Shown one piece after another: positions 21,870-32,602 of a DNA stretch of 64,000 nt (positions are counted from its first letter, which is position 1; every line of letters begins with the position of its first letter). The position numbers were made by a program, and so were the translations under genes. This DNA is from Sparassis latifolia (Eukaryota > Basidiomycota > Agaricomycetes > Polyporales > Sparassidaceae), in assembly GCA_018466975.1 (NCBI GenBank), contig CM031559.1, forward strand, positions 3,038,001 through 3,102,000, in the 5' to 3' direction. The notes beneath the pieces are model-generated. The model searched no databases. It was not told the DNA's origin and saw nothing but the letters and a program-made list of their open reading frames with translations.

Positions 21870-22551
21870 TTGCTTAGGCCAACAGTAATAGCGAACTTTC
21901 TTGACATGTCAAATTGAATGATGCACCGGCGCAGTACAATTGTGATCACATAAGCACCAGTTTCTAAATATTGCCAGCTTTCACGAGTCACATACTTCAT
22001 CGTCATGGATTTGTTTGCATCTCACTAGTGTCTTCTGGCGACATCACGTCTCTTTCAGTCTCGCTCAAAACTTATGTGGATTCAGGCCTGGAACTGCGCG
22101 GTTTGGAGTGGGCATAAAATCGGCTCGCGCACCAGTGGATGGGAAGATGAGAATTTATGTTTTGTTGTCAGAATTACATCCTCACTGATCAGACGAGTCG
22201 GGAGCCCGGTGACAACTATTTCTGTGCTGCAACAGACACGTTCGAACCTGGCGACATATCGGCGATTATGTGTGAGCGTTCGATACTGACAGGGCTTCAT
22301 GTCGTTCCTTGTGCGATGGTGCGTCTGCAGACAGCCTCAGGGAACCGCGGATAACGCGTTGCGACCTCATAACAACATGTTTGCGCGCTGCCTGTGGCGA
22401 TGTCAGTCATTCTTACCCTATCGTGACCGCTGACACTTCTCAGTCACACCGCAGTGAGCCAGTACGACTCGACTTCGCCATCACGGCCGGAGTGATTGCG
22501 CTCTTCGCCACGAATTTGTGAGAGTTTTCTTCGTCGTGCCATCTGAAATGC
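21870..22551. other. Intergenic
   Basis: Only short frames on either strand. No repeat, RNA gene or conserved motif seen. Confidence 0.5.
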
Positions 22552-23480
22552 TCATTGTTCGCGCATGGTCCCGACAGTGGTGCCAGCTGCACCTGCTGTC
22601 CCGGTCCGTGAAGGAACACCGCTTGTCAGCTCTGGAACGGCAAAGAACGTGGCGGCGAGTACTGTGCGCACCCGACCAGCTGAAAGAATGATCCCCATGC
22701 GCCGCACACTCACCTGAGTCGGGTACGGAAACACCGACCCTGTGGGCACGAACACGGGTGCAGTGCGACTGAAGTCCGAGATCGTAGCACCAGCCCGCCG
22801 TGGCTGGTATATCTGTACCACGATGTTCTGGCCCTCCATGTCAGCACAGAGCATCGCTTCCTCTGCCTCCCGTGCATCTTCTTCTCTCCAGAACTCCACC
22901 ACCCCGGAGTCCTTCCCGAACCCAGCTTGGGTGCGCACGGACGTGAGCGCGCTGAACGGCCGGAAGTATTTGGAAGTGAGTAGCGTTGTGGTCATGACGA
23001 ACGTGAAAGATTTACTAATTACTGTATATACATCGATCTCGTACTTGATGGCACATTCCTGTACAACAAACTTACCGCTACAAGTCATTCGCACAGGCAC
23101 CGCGTCATTGCCCTGTCCAAAGATGCCGAGGACCATCGACATCTCCCCGCGCGCAATCTCCCCATGCAGAGGATCCAGCAGTCGCCCATACGGTTCCTCG
23201 CGGCAAAGCCGCGCTCTTTGCGATATCAGCTGAGGGTCCGCCTTGGAGGGTGCATATTCAGCATCTCCGGTGGCATCGGCGTGGCCGAGGGACTCGCTGT
23301 GCTCAATGAAGTTGTGCCGCGCGAGGTCAGCAAGCGAGAGGAGAGCGAGCTGTACTGCGCGAGAAGCATATGCGAGGAATGTCGCAAGGGGAACTGACAG
23401 GTTGTAGCCATCCCGCAGGGCGCAGATGTAAGCATCGCGGGTGATTCCTCGGCCATCGTGTGGTCTGTGGTCAAGATCGG
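22552..23480 (-). pseudogene. Truncated RNA-recognition-motif protein gene
   Basis: Minus-strand sequence from about 23450 reads without interruption as DAYICALRDGYNLSVPLATFL ... PYGRLLDPLHGEIARGEMSM ... MTCSGKFVVQECA, then FRPFSALTSVRTQAGFGKDSG and VVEFWREEDAREAEEAM ... GQNIVVQIYQPRRAG, the second half of an RRM, followed by a Pro-rich tail (PVFVPTGSVFPYPTQ). A GTGAGT donor then leads to QYSPPRSLPF and a stop near 22630. The first part of the RRM (RNP2 strand) is missing or replaced between KYEIDVYT and FRPF, and no start exon is found before about 23480. I read this as a partial copy of a longer RNA-binding protein gene that has lost its 5' part, next to the MULE element. It could still be expressed in part. 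Confidence 0.6.
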
Positions 23481-23789
23481 CTCGTTCCTACTTTCGTCAG
23501 TTCCTTGATCTCGCCCTCACCCATCATTCAGATGGTAAGTATTTCCTGATCCCTGAGCTACACAGGCCGAATGCACGCCGCAAGTTCCGCGACAAGATGG
23601 ACAACAGCATACATGTGTTAGCCGTCGCACACCCTGCACTTCATAGTAGAACACTGCCACCTACTCCGTCCCGGTCCCCACCAAGTACTGAAGAATCTGG
23701 AGATGATGTTATCCATATTTGCATGCTCCGGGAGGCGGAGCGAGTCTCTGCAGCGACTGCGTCATATGGTATTATAATTAAAGGGTGTT
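23481..23789. other. Intergenic between RRM fragment and MULE gene
   Basis: About 300 bp; a plus-strand open frame (23441-23797) has no recognisable domain. I looked here for the MULE terminal repeat and found none. Confidence 0.4.
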
Positions 23790-26700
23790 TTACATAGTTT
23801 TGAATGACTTCTTTCGCTTCTGATTTCGCTCAGGTGATGGTGGAAGCACTGCACTACGCTTCTCACCGCTCACTCGTGATGCCAATTTCTGCCCGCAGAG
23901 TATCTCTCCCATACCTACATGGCATGAGCCTATTAATGCATGTGAATCCAAACAAAGTGAGATGTAATACGTACCCGTGCTATGTTCTCCGGCATTGAAG
24001 GTGTCAGCATTGTGAGTCACACTTGTCAAGGTCTCGTTCAATGTTTGCAAAACCTCTCGGAACTCGTTGAGGCTCTCAGAAGGACTCATCTTCATTGTCA
24101 TTCCTCGCAGGTTGCTCTCAATCCCGAGCAAGACGGGTAAGACCTTTGTTATGTCGTGTTCTATCTGATTTTGTACTTGAAAACCGATGGCACGCCGATT
24201 TGACTCGGCTGAGCTTGCGAAAGCGATCTCTGCTCCCTGTCATGCCACACAGGTTGTATGGATCTAAAGTCAGACAGCATAAACATAGATTAGACAATGA
24301 TACTTCTGACCTGGGGTGAAGCAATACTGGGAGTAGATACATAGTGCGGAGTCACCTGCCGTTCGATTCCTCCTCCATGAGGTTCATCGTCGACCGCCAT
24401 ATCATCGAGTGCAGCTGCCTCTTCTAGCGAAGGGAGTGTGTGCTCCAGTTCTCTAGGGGGCAGTAGCGCAGTGAGAGCCATGTTCGAGTCCGAGTTGGTA
24501 GCTCGCATGTGCTCAGGAGGTCCAAAATCTTTGCCTAACTGACCTGGAACCAAGGTCATGCAGGGAGATGTCACCGACGCAGTGTAGGCACGTCCATACC
24601 ACCGGCGATTATTGATTTCGATCATCTGTGCCTCCTCTTCGGAGAGAGGAAAGTGATACCTAATGGAAAGCACCTCTTGCTGGAGCCATAAAGAGATGAG
24701 TAGTCGGAATGCACGTAGATGTTTGCAGGCACCACCTCGCTGCAACCAATCTGGACAGGTGCATGTCGCGGAGCCTGAAGGGTGGACTGTGAGCCAGTAC
24801 AATGACGTGCTAGTGGCAGATGATGGCAGGCAAGTGGCCCAGAGTTCGTATGGCCGGTCTGAGCGCACCGGCTGAAGTCGTCGAAGACTCAGAATGGCAT
24901 GTGCATCAGCATCTCGTCTGGCATCCACCACATACCATGTCCGAGGCATAAATGTTTGGCTAGTGGGATCCTGGATGATGATCCCCATATGTGCCCGTCC
25001 ATGAGGTAGGCTGACACCTCCTGCATGACTGCGAAAGCGTGCAATCTTCCAATCACGATATTCGGTAAGCATGCGATGGCGACTGTACACACGTGGAAGG
25101 ATATTGACAACGAGGTGGTAGATTAATAAGTCAAACCTGAGTCTGCGGCCGGAGTGCTGCCACTGCGGGAGGTGGCTCTTTTTGAGGCTGCCGTTGAATG
25201 CCTCCAGGTGGTTCGTTGTTGGCAAAACTTCATCAATAGGGATGCCCATCTTGGTTGCAGCATCTTCACGTCCTCGCTTCGACCAGCTTTGCCAGAGGTC
25301 GACTGGCATCCAAGTCTGCCGAAGATACACAATGAACTTGAGACCAGCCTCACCAGCTGCTTTAGCCTGTGTGTCTGTAGCAATGATGTTGCGGAAGTCT
25401 TCGTCCTGCCTGTCAACGAGTTGTGTAGCAGCATTGTGCTTGGTCGACTGTAGGAGGCTATACTAAAGTCAGTCTCCGAGTTTGATACACGGTGGCAGGT
25501 AGATGTGAGACTCACGCTTCTTCGAGAATTTGCAGTCGCTTCTCCACGTATGTTCGCCAGTATGATTCGGTTTTCCCTAAAAGTGCGCTCCGCTTATTCG
25601 TCCAACACTGACGCACATGAAACTTGCAGAGCAAGAGCAGAATATTTTCCCAGACTATGAGGAGTGCTCCACGCTCCTTTGTATCGGTGTCTGTCATGCC
25701 CACCGCTGGTTCAAACGCATTGCCATCACTGTCGTTACCCAGCCACTTGTTCCATTCACCGAGCAGTTCCGCGAGAATGTGAGTGTCGTAACCTGCATGA
25801 GTCGCTTTGTTCCCAGTAGGTGCGGAGAACAGAAACATTGCAACAGGAAGCCCACTGCCAGACTCATCAATACCCATTGCGATCCAAAGCAGTAGGCGAG
25901 AGGTACAAAGTCCAAATGTGCCATCAAGCACGAGCTGACGTTTGTGACAGTATTTCCAGGCTCCATCACGCATCTCTTGGGTTGAGATGCAGACCTTCAG
26001 ACGTTCTCCCCTGTCCGCACGTGGGGCATAGTGGAAGACTGCGTCATAGATTTCACGTTTGAAGTGGATGCTTTGTGGGTTCATCCAATTATCAACATTG
26101 TGCTCTGGTGCAATCGAGACGTCGATGCCGAATGTTTCGCGATAGTGGTATCGGTAGAGGCGGCTGAAATCCCCAGGAAGTATTTGATAGCGATGATTGG
26201 AGGTATTGGGATCAGTGGTACGCTGCTCGCGATATGTCTGCTGTTGTACCATGTCCATGTTTTTGTTGCGAATTTGACCAATGCTGGAGTACACCCTGAC
26301 GTGAGTTAAATGATAAGGGACTTCAGTGAAACCTACCTAGCTCCCTCCCGTAATTGTCGCACGGCCACTTCGTATACGTGTGGATGCAATGGAACTGCGG
26401 GGAATCGCTTGATAACTGCGATGGAGCATTGTTCATCATGCTCGAAATAACCCACTACTCGTAAGAATGCAGGTTGATTTCCCTCAACTCTTGTAATATC
26501 GGCGTGTGCCAAACATCCTGTGAAATCATATGCTGCCAGCCGCCGCCAAGGTTCTCGGCTGGCATCGGCGTTCGCTGGTTTCTTTCGGCGTTGCTCACGA
26601 GCTTGAGTGTTGTAGCCACAAACACTTTCAAAATCACGAGAAGCAAGTAAATTCTAGAGTAAGGGCCCAACAAACTGTGTAAGTACCATTGATATAGTGT

Positions 26701-27232
26701 CCTGACAACCCAGCTTCCACTGGTTTTGCGCCGCCATCGGCGAGACCACACCACACTCCACTTACTCTCCAACATGGCCAGGGAGCTTCCATCGAGCTTG
26801 TGGCGATGCAAGACAGCGTGCGCCTGGTCTTGCTGGGTTGGCAGGGACTCGGAGTAGACAGCCGCAAACTGGCGTCGTTCCGCATAAGTGGTATTGATAG
26901 CTTGGCGCTGCTCGTCTGTGCAGTAAAGCTCCTTGATATTACACTAATAGACATTCCTTACTGAATGGTTGCTATTCTATGTTGTTATGTAACGTACTCA
27001 CAGTAAAATCGAGGCGTCGTGGATCCCACTCAAGGCTCCGGGAATCTTCACAATGTTGAGGGGGAAGAGTCGAATGGGACAGGGCACCAGCAGTAGTATC
27101 AGAATAACTCTGTTGGAACATAGCAGTCTATGATGAGTTAAAGTGAATTTAAATGCATGTATTATGTCGCACCTTTGGTAACTCAACCGCGGCTCGTGGC
27201 TCGACATCGCAAAGATGAAACAATTTCGGCAT
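23790..27232 (-). mobile_element. MULE-type transposase gene with SWIM zinc finger
   Basis: Starts at the ATG at 27232 (MPKLFHLCDVEPRAAVELPK), spliced through several exons to a stop at 23790. Motifs in order: a Trp/Arg-rich N-terminal region (EWDPRRLDFT; KKPANADASREPWRR), the MULE DDE core with the first Asp in LVLDGTFGLC (about 25925), second Asp in VGMTDTDTKE (about 25691), the CKFHVRQCW segment, the likely catalytic Glu in TTNHLEAFNGSLK (about 25201), then a SWIM finger CTCPDWLQRGGACKH (about 24735). The C-terminal exons (ALLPPRELEHTL; NQIEHDITKVLPVLLGIESN) end in a basic tail QKRKKSFK. No in-frame stop or frameshift was found in the core, so the enzyme may be functional. I could not find terminal inverted repeats or a 9-bp target duplication around it, so the element boundaries are not defined. 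Confidence 0.8.
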
Positions 27233-28655
27233 AATCAGAATGTCACTTAAAGCCTTGCAATGTACCAGGAGTGTGTGCACCTAACGTGAGCAGTGCGGTA
27301 TCGTTGGGAAAGCGCGAGGGCCTCAGCTGAGGAGGGGAAAGTGGGAGGGCCTCGGGGAGCAACCTCGCATGCAGCGTGACATCCGTCAGACGTCCTGACC
27401 TTCCTGACCCCCTTCGAAATGCAAACAAATGTGGAAACACCTATATTCATATATGTCGGAGGATCACTACCAGATTACCCCACAGAAAAACATTTTTCAC
27501 TCACTCAGATGGCGCAACAGACTCTTGACCAGTACCTATCCTTATGCATCGACAGCGATGCTCCACGTAGCACCATCGTATGGCGCGGATGCTTCAAAAT
27601 GGCAGTGAGCAATAGGCTGCTCATTCTCTGAACGAAGACCTACGAACTCAGAGAAAACCTGTGAGCATGCAGCAGACAGAAAATGGCAATCGGAAGGCTT
27701 AGAAAAAACTCCGGATACATCAAACACCGGGAGGAGAGGTGAAAGAGCACATGGACATGTACTCTACCGGGAAAGTGAGAGCACGGATGCGTAGGTGAAT
27801 CCGACCATCTCGCACATGCATCGTCATTCGGGGATCTCGGTCCATAAGTAGAGAGTGAAATTAGCCTCTTATGAACAATGGGAGAGACCATGAGCGCTGT
27901 TGAATGCCCAGAGTGTGACGCGTTATTGTCAGACTAATTGGGATGGGGCGGGAAGACGCCAGTCGGTCATGACAGACTTCTCAAGGGGCGGTGGCGGACA
28001 ATTCCCACGCCCGTTGTCCAGAAGAATAATACTGAAACATCGCGCAAATCCAACTGTCAGACCAGACGTCCATCTCCATCGTTTCTCTTCCCTGTCACGA
28101 CGTCATATTGTGCGACGGCCGGCAGGCCCTATGTCGGTGTCGGCACTGATGGGACGTTGACTGTGGGAAAGCTGTTGCAGATCAATGGATAACCCTTCGG
28201 AGAAAGGGTTACCTAAATATACCTACCTAATTTGCGTTGTGGCGCACCCAGATCGATTGCTGGTCCTCTGCCTGTCCAGAAAAACATTATGATAGTAGAA
28301 CTCTTGCTTGCCTTGCTGCAGTCTCCACATATGACACATATGAGAAGGACGCGAGCTGATAGCCAGGGGAATGATTTTCCGCTAGTTTTCGGTCGGGAAT
28401 TGGTGTTGATGGAATCTCGATTGGCAGGACGATGAAGCAGTGCAGGTGGAGGCCCTTGACGTGGGCGCAATATAAGCCTGCTCTGCCTCTACTCAGCCCG
28501 TCTGGACAGGTCTTGACTACCTTCCTGTACCATACCCTTCCGCTCCTAATCTCACCACAGTGGCTGGCCCACTTGGTTTGCTTTCTTCGCTTTCGTGCTG
28601 ATTCCAACTGTTTCCGGTCGCTACTGACAGCTCGTTAGTCGAAACCTACGTCTTC
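27233..28655. other. Intergenic, no confident gene
   Basis: Contains short frames only, for example a plus-strand frame ending GRPYVGVGTDGTLTVGKLL at 28192 that might be a fragment of something longer. A 7-bp stem hairpin lies at 28191-28210, and the second copy of the 37-bp repeat at 28371-28407. The last 250 bp should hold the promoter of the next plus-strand gene. Confidence 0.45.
28371..28407 (+). repeat. Dispersed 37-bp repeat, copy 2
   Basis: Identical to 19852-19888, same orientation, about 8.5 kb away on the other side of the MULE gene, 249 bp upstream of the next start codon. Confidence 0.85.
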
Positions 28656-30247
28656 ATGGCAATGTTGAATAGGACCGCGGATTTGATTGGCCGAAATGTG
28701 ACGCCGCTGTCTCCAGCGCTGCTCAAGCTCGAGCCAGAGCAGCGCATGCGGCTCCTCAGATCTACCCAGAAGGTGGGGAAAGTCCTCGGGACCACTCCCA
28801 CTCTCGACGTGATCTCCCCTTCGGCCAGCGCATTCTCTCCTGTGACACCGACACACCCGGGCTCCTTAGATGCGAGAGCTGTCAGGCGCAAGCCGTCCTT
28901 TATCCTTCCCCGTTCACCCGCTGCGTTTATCCACTCGGTGACCTCCAGAGCATCCGTGCAGGAAGAAATGGTCAAATCACCAGTTGTACGCTACAGGCTG
29001 GCAGATCGCTCTGCACAGCCTGCGATGGGCTCGCGCCCCTCTCGCAACATCCTGCGCCGAGCTCATATTCCAGCAGCTCTCAATCTGCCCCAGCCCAGAC
29101 GCAACGAAGCATCTCCGTTGTCGCCGTTCCGATACAACGTGATTGGGTGAGTCTAGTTCAAATTCGTGCCAAGTGAGTTCTTTTGAATGGGGCGATGCCG
29201 CACGATAGAGGCCCGCCAACGTCTCGTTTCTCTCCCTTGCCCGCGGTCTCTCCGTTCAGTCCCTTTTCGCCCATCACGGAGCAGAAGATTGAGCAGAGGA
29301 AGCTTGACAAGCTTGACAAGCTCGACAAGCTTGCCCGCTGCAAGGACGATATTCTTCCCCCGGAGTTCATCTACCCGTCCTTGGGACAAGTCAGCGAGAA
29401 GGTAGAGAAGATTTCTTCGTATCTCGACTTATATCGCATGGGAGCCAAGGATGACACCCATCTGCCTCGCACAAGGTACGAGGACCAGAAATACATCAGC
29501 GTACGCGCTGAGGTAGGGAATCCTGATAACAGCACTCGCTCGAGATCAGTTAGCAGGGGCTTATCCATGTCTCGGCGTCGCAGCCGGTCCGTCGGTGACT
29601 TTCACAGCTTTGCTGCATTGGGGAGTTCCCAAGCTGAAGCGGGGAGCGGGAGCCGTTTCTCGATACAGATGAACTCGCTCGCAGTACAGAGTCCCTCCTC
29701 CGCCGTCACGCGTGCATCATACCAACCCTTCTCGCCGAGCGTCTACTCCGACACTGCCAGCTTCGGCGTTGATAGCACTGCTGATGTAGCTGCCCTTGCG
29801 GCCCTGAATAGCCCTCGCAAGCGTGCTTGTTCCATCATGAGCGCCAAGCAGTCGATCCTCGGCGCAGACGCGAAACTTATGGCCGAGTTCCGCACGCGTT
29901 TCGGGACGCGTCCGCTCGACTTCCACTTCCCGCCCTTCCCTGCGCCCACCTGCCCGCTCCCGTCCCCGCCGGTCTCGCCGACGCTCGAGCAGGTGAAGTC
30001 GCCCAAGGTCCCGTACTGGGTCAAGAGCAGCTTCCGCCCACGCACGTCGGGCGCGTACGCCCTCGGCTTCCCGGATGTTGGTCCGTACGCACAGGTGAAG
30101 AGCGCATCAACGGCCTCGAGGAAGAATGGGCACTTAGCTCCGCCTGCTACTCCACGTACCCGCCGCGTCGAGCGGAGGCAGGGATGGGGTGGGCATTGGA
30201 ATCAGGGCACTATGGGTGGTGTGATTGACCAGCTGAGGCAGCTCTGA
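28656..30247 (+). CDS. Conserved Ser/Pro-rich hypothetical protein
   Basis: Two exons, 28656-29146 and 29209-30247, join in phase to 509 residues. No enzyme domain is recognised. The N-terminus (LSPALLKLEPEQRMRLLRSTQKVGKVLGTTP) is a short amphipathic region that reads as conserved; the rest is Ser/Pro-rich with many SP and RSxS sites (SRSVSRGLSMSRRRSRSV) that look like phosphorylation or SR-like regions, a lysine-leucine run KLDKLDKLDKLA, and a C-terminal FHFPPFP/PPVSPTLEQVKSP/KVPYWVKSSFRP block. It appears to be a basidiomycete regulatory or scaffold-type protein; this is inference from composition. Confidence 0.65.
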
Positions 30248-30726
30248 GCCGTAGGCCACGAGAAGGTCAAACGGTTTCATAACTAGGATAGAGGGCACGG
30301 CAAGGTGTTATATTTCAAGATCGGGAGAGTTGCCGAGGGATTCGCATGCCCACATGTTATTGTAACGTTCCGTGAGGACCAGTATCCCTGTCCTACAAAT
30401 CCACGGTCCTATGGATTCATTGACCTCATCATTTGTCTCACTCCGACGTGAGCCCAGTGTTCAGCGGTTCCTTCTCATTTGCCAGCCCAACGCATGCATA
30501 TCAAGGACAATAATCGTACATGTGCTAGTAACCGCAGTCGTGGGCAATAGCTGGCACACCACGACGTGCCATTGGCAACATATGCATATTGGCATGAGTA
30601 GAATATCAGTAACTACTAACTAGCGCATGAAGCAACCGCATAGCATGGACGAAGCTATCGTCTTTTGACGGCCGACAGACGTACAACCCAACCGCACAAC
30701 CCACGCAGCACCACCGGGATGGACCC
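30248..30726. other. Convergent 3' intergenic region
   Basis: Lies between two genes that end toward each other and should hold their 3' ends. No gene or repeat seen. Confidence 0.6.
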
Positions 30727-31773
30727 TCACAGCTTCGCAGCATTGGTGGCGCTGAGGGTCTGGCCAGCGGCCTTGGCACGCTTGCGGAGCATCTGAGTGG
30801 ACTTGTTGCCACGGATACCTCCACCCCATTGGCGGCGCTGCTCCTCGAACTTGTCCGAGCTACGAGCGGAACATCGACATCAACCGATAATCAACCTATA
30901 ATAAGGGAAAGCACGTACAAGTTTGCCTTGGCGGCGCTCACAAGAGTAGCAAGCTCGCGCTGATCCTCGCTCTTAACATCCTGAAGCGTAACGACAGCAG
31001 CGGTTTTCTTGTGGACAACTGTACCAAGACGGGCCTTGCCCTTCACAATGACGTATGGCACACCCATCTTACGGCAGAGAGCAGGGAGGAAGACAACAAG
31101 CTCAATGGGGTCAACATCGTGAGCGATGACAACAAGCGAGGCCTTCTTGGCCTCAACAAGGGCAATACAGTGGTTCAGGCCGTACTTGACGAAAAGGGGC
31201 TTCTTCGAGTCCTTCCATGCAGCAGTTCAGCAATGGTTGATGCCTCTAGGTGACACTGTACTGACCTTGGCCTGAGCCTCCTTCTCCTCGGCAGTCGCCT
31301 TAGCGGTAGCCTCAAGACGAGCCTTCTTCTCCTGCTTCGTCTCCGGGCGATACCTGTGGGATTGCTTAACGACAATGATGCAATCAAAAGGTTATGCGTA
31401 CTTGTTCAAAAGCTTGAACAGCTGAGTTGCAGTGTTCTTGTCGAGAGTGTGGGAGAACTGAGCGATGGCAGGAGGCACCTTTAGGCGCTGGTTCAGGATG
31501 ACCTTCTGCCGCTGCAGACGGACGTAAGCAGGCCACTTGACGAAGCGAGTCAAGTCAGTCTTGTGCTGAATATCCTGACCTGTTGCAAGCAATGTTAAAG
31601 ACGACAATTAGCAAGTAAGAAACTTAATATATACCAATACCGAAGTTCTTGGGACGAGCTTCAAACAACGGGTTCTTAACGGTTTTGGTAGCCTTGCTGG
31701 CGCCATAGGGAGCAGGGGCAGGCTTCTTGCCGGATCCTTTAGTAGCCTTGGGCTGGTCATTGAGACGAGGCAT
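30727..31773 (-). CDS. RPL8: 60S ribosomal protein eL8 (L7a/L8, L7Ae family)
   Basis: Five exons (31773-31635, 31579-31402, 31353-31266, 31211-30919, 30859-30727) are phase-consistent and give 276 residues, close to the usual length for eL8. The sequence follows the family from end to end: [118 protein letters not shown] (the L7Ae RNA-binding core), [20 protein letters not shown] and the C-terminal [12 protein letters not shown]. It is a structural protein of the large ribosomal subunit that contacts 25S rRNA. Start at the ATG at 31773 gives a short basic N-terminus as expected. No anomaly seen. Confidence 0.95.
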
Positions 31774-32279
31774 TAGCGATCTGGGGCAAAGAAGAGCCAT
31801 GCCATCGCGATGCACTCGGAGCTCTAACGCTCGCACTCGAGATGAGTGCGAGCCCAGCAAAACTTCCATGTTGCATCATGGCGCGTCGTTAGACGGCTCC
31901 GCAAGAAGCTTGGACTAGAAGTCCAATTGCTGAAGTAGATATTCTGGGGTACGACTGTGATAGGAAGTTAGATTGAGACAGCAGGTCATCCAAGAATCTG
32001 CCGCACCATCCAGTGTCGTACGAAGCGATCACCCAGAGTTTCCACACATGAAGAGCTCCGAATGCATCGTAGGGCGTATCCGGGGCGCAAGATAGCTCAC
32101 CATTGTCCGTTGATGGTCTTGAGGGCGGCTTGAAGTCGGTGTTGACGCAGGGTTGGATCCAGAGATTGTACCTTTACAACTCCGCTCCAAGCCTTCGGCA
32201 TCTCCCGCTTGCGAGAAAGTCCCCCTCGGCGATAGCCGAGAAACCCTCGGCGCCTAAGTACCTGACCTTGCACATACCG
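31774..32279. other. Upstream region of eL8, left flank of nested transposons
   Basis: Should contain the eL8 promoter and leader. No gene. It ends at the 8-bp target duplication of the outer element (32280-32287). Confidence 0.6.
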
Positions 32280-32287
32280 TCGAGCAG

Positions 32288-32390
32288 TGGTCTCGTACCC
32301 AGACGGTTGTCTCATCACACCCTACCACCGCAGATAACACGTCTGGGGCAGTTTGATAGAGCCCTCCTACCTTACAGTTAGCGCCCGTTA
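32288..32390 (+). repeat. Left terminal inverted repeat of outer element
   Basis: 103 bp, reverse complement of 34393-34495 with two mismatches, both A/G in the outer third. Confidence 0.9.
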
Positions 32391-32602
32391 GCCGCTCGAG
32401 AAGCCTCGCTTACGTGCTTCTTAATTATGTGCCTGCACACTCATCGAGCGCGACTTTTGATCTCTATGCCCACTTTACATGTATTTTTTGAGGAGATTTG
32501 ATGGGAGTGAGTTCCCGAGAACCTCTGAAGCTTTTCTGAGATGGCCCGGATACTCTGAGCTCGCGCTGACACATCGGAGCACCGGAAATGCATTAAGCCA
32601 GC

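Noticed and set aside
23441..23797. 118-residue plus-strand ORF between the RRM fragment and MULE gene
   Set aside because: No domain, no splice partners, overlaps the start of the RRM fragment on the other strand.
28191..28210. Hairpin AACCCTT/AAGGGTT
   Set aside because: A 7-bp stem is expected by chance and intrinsic terminators do not apply to polymerase II genes.
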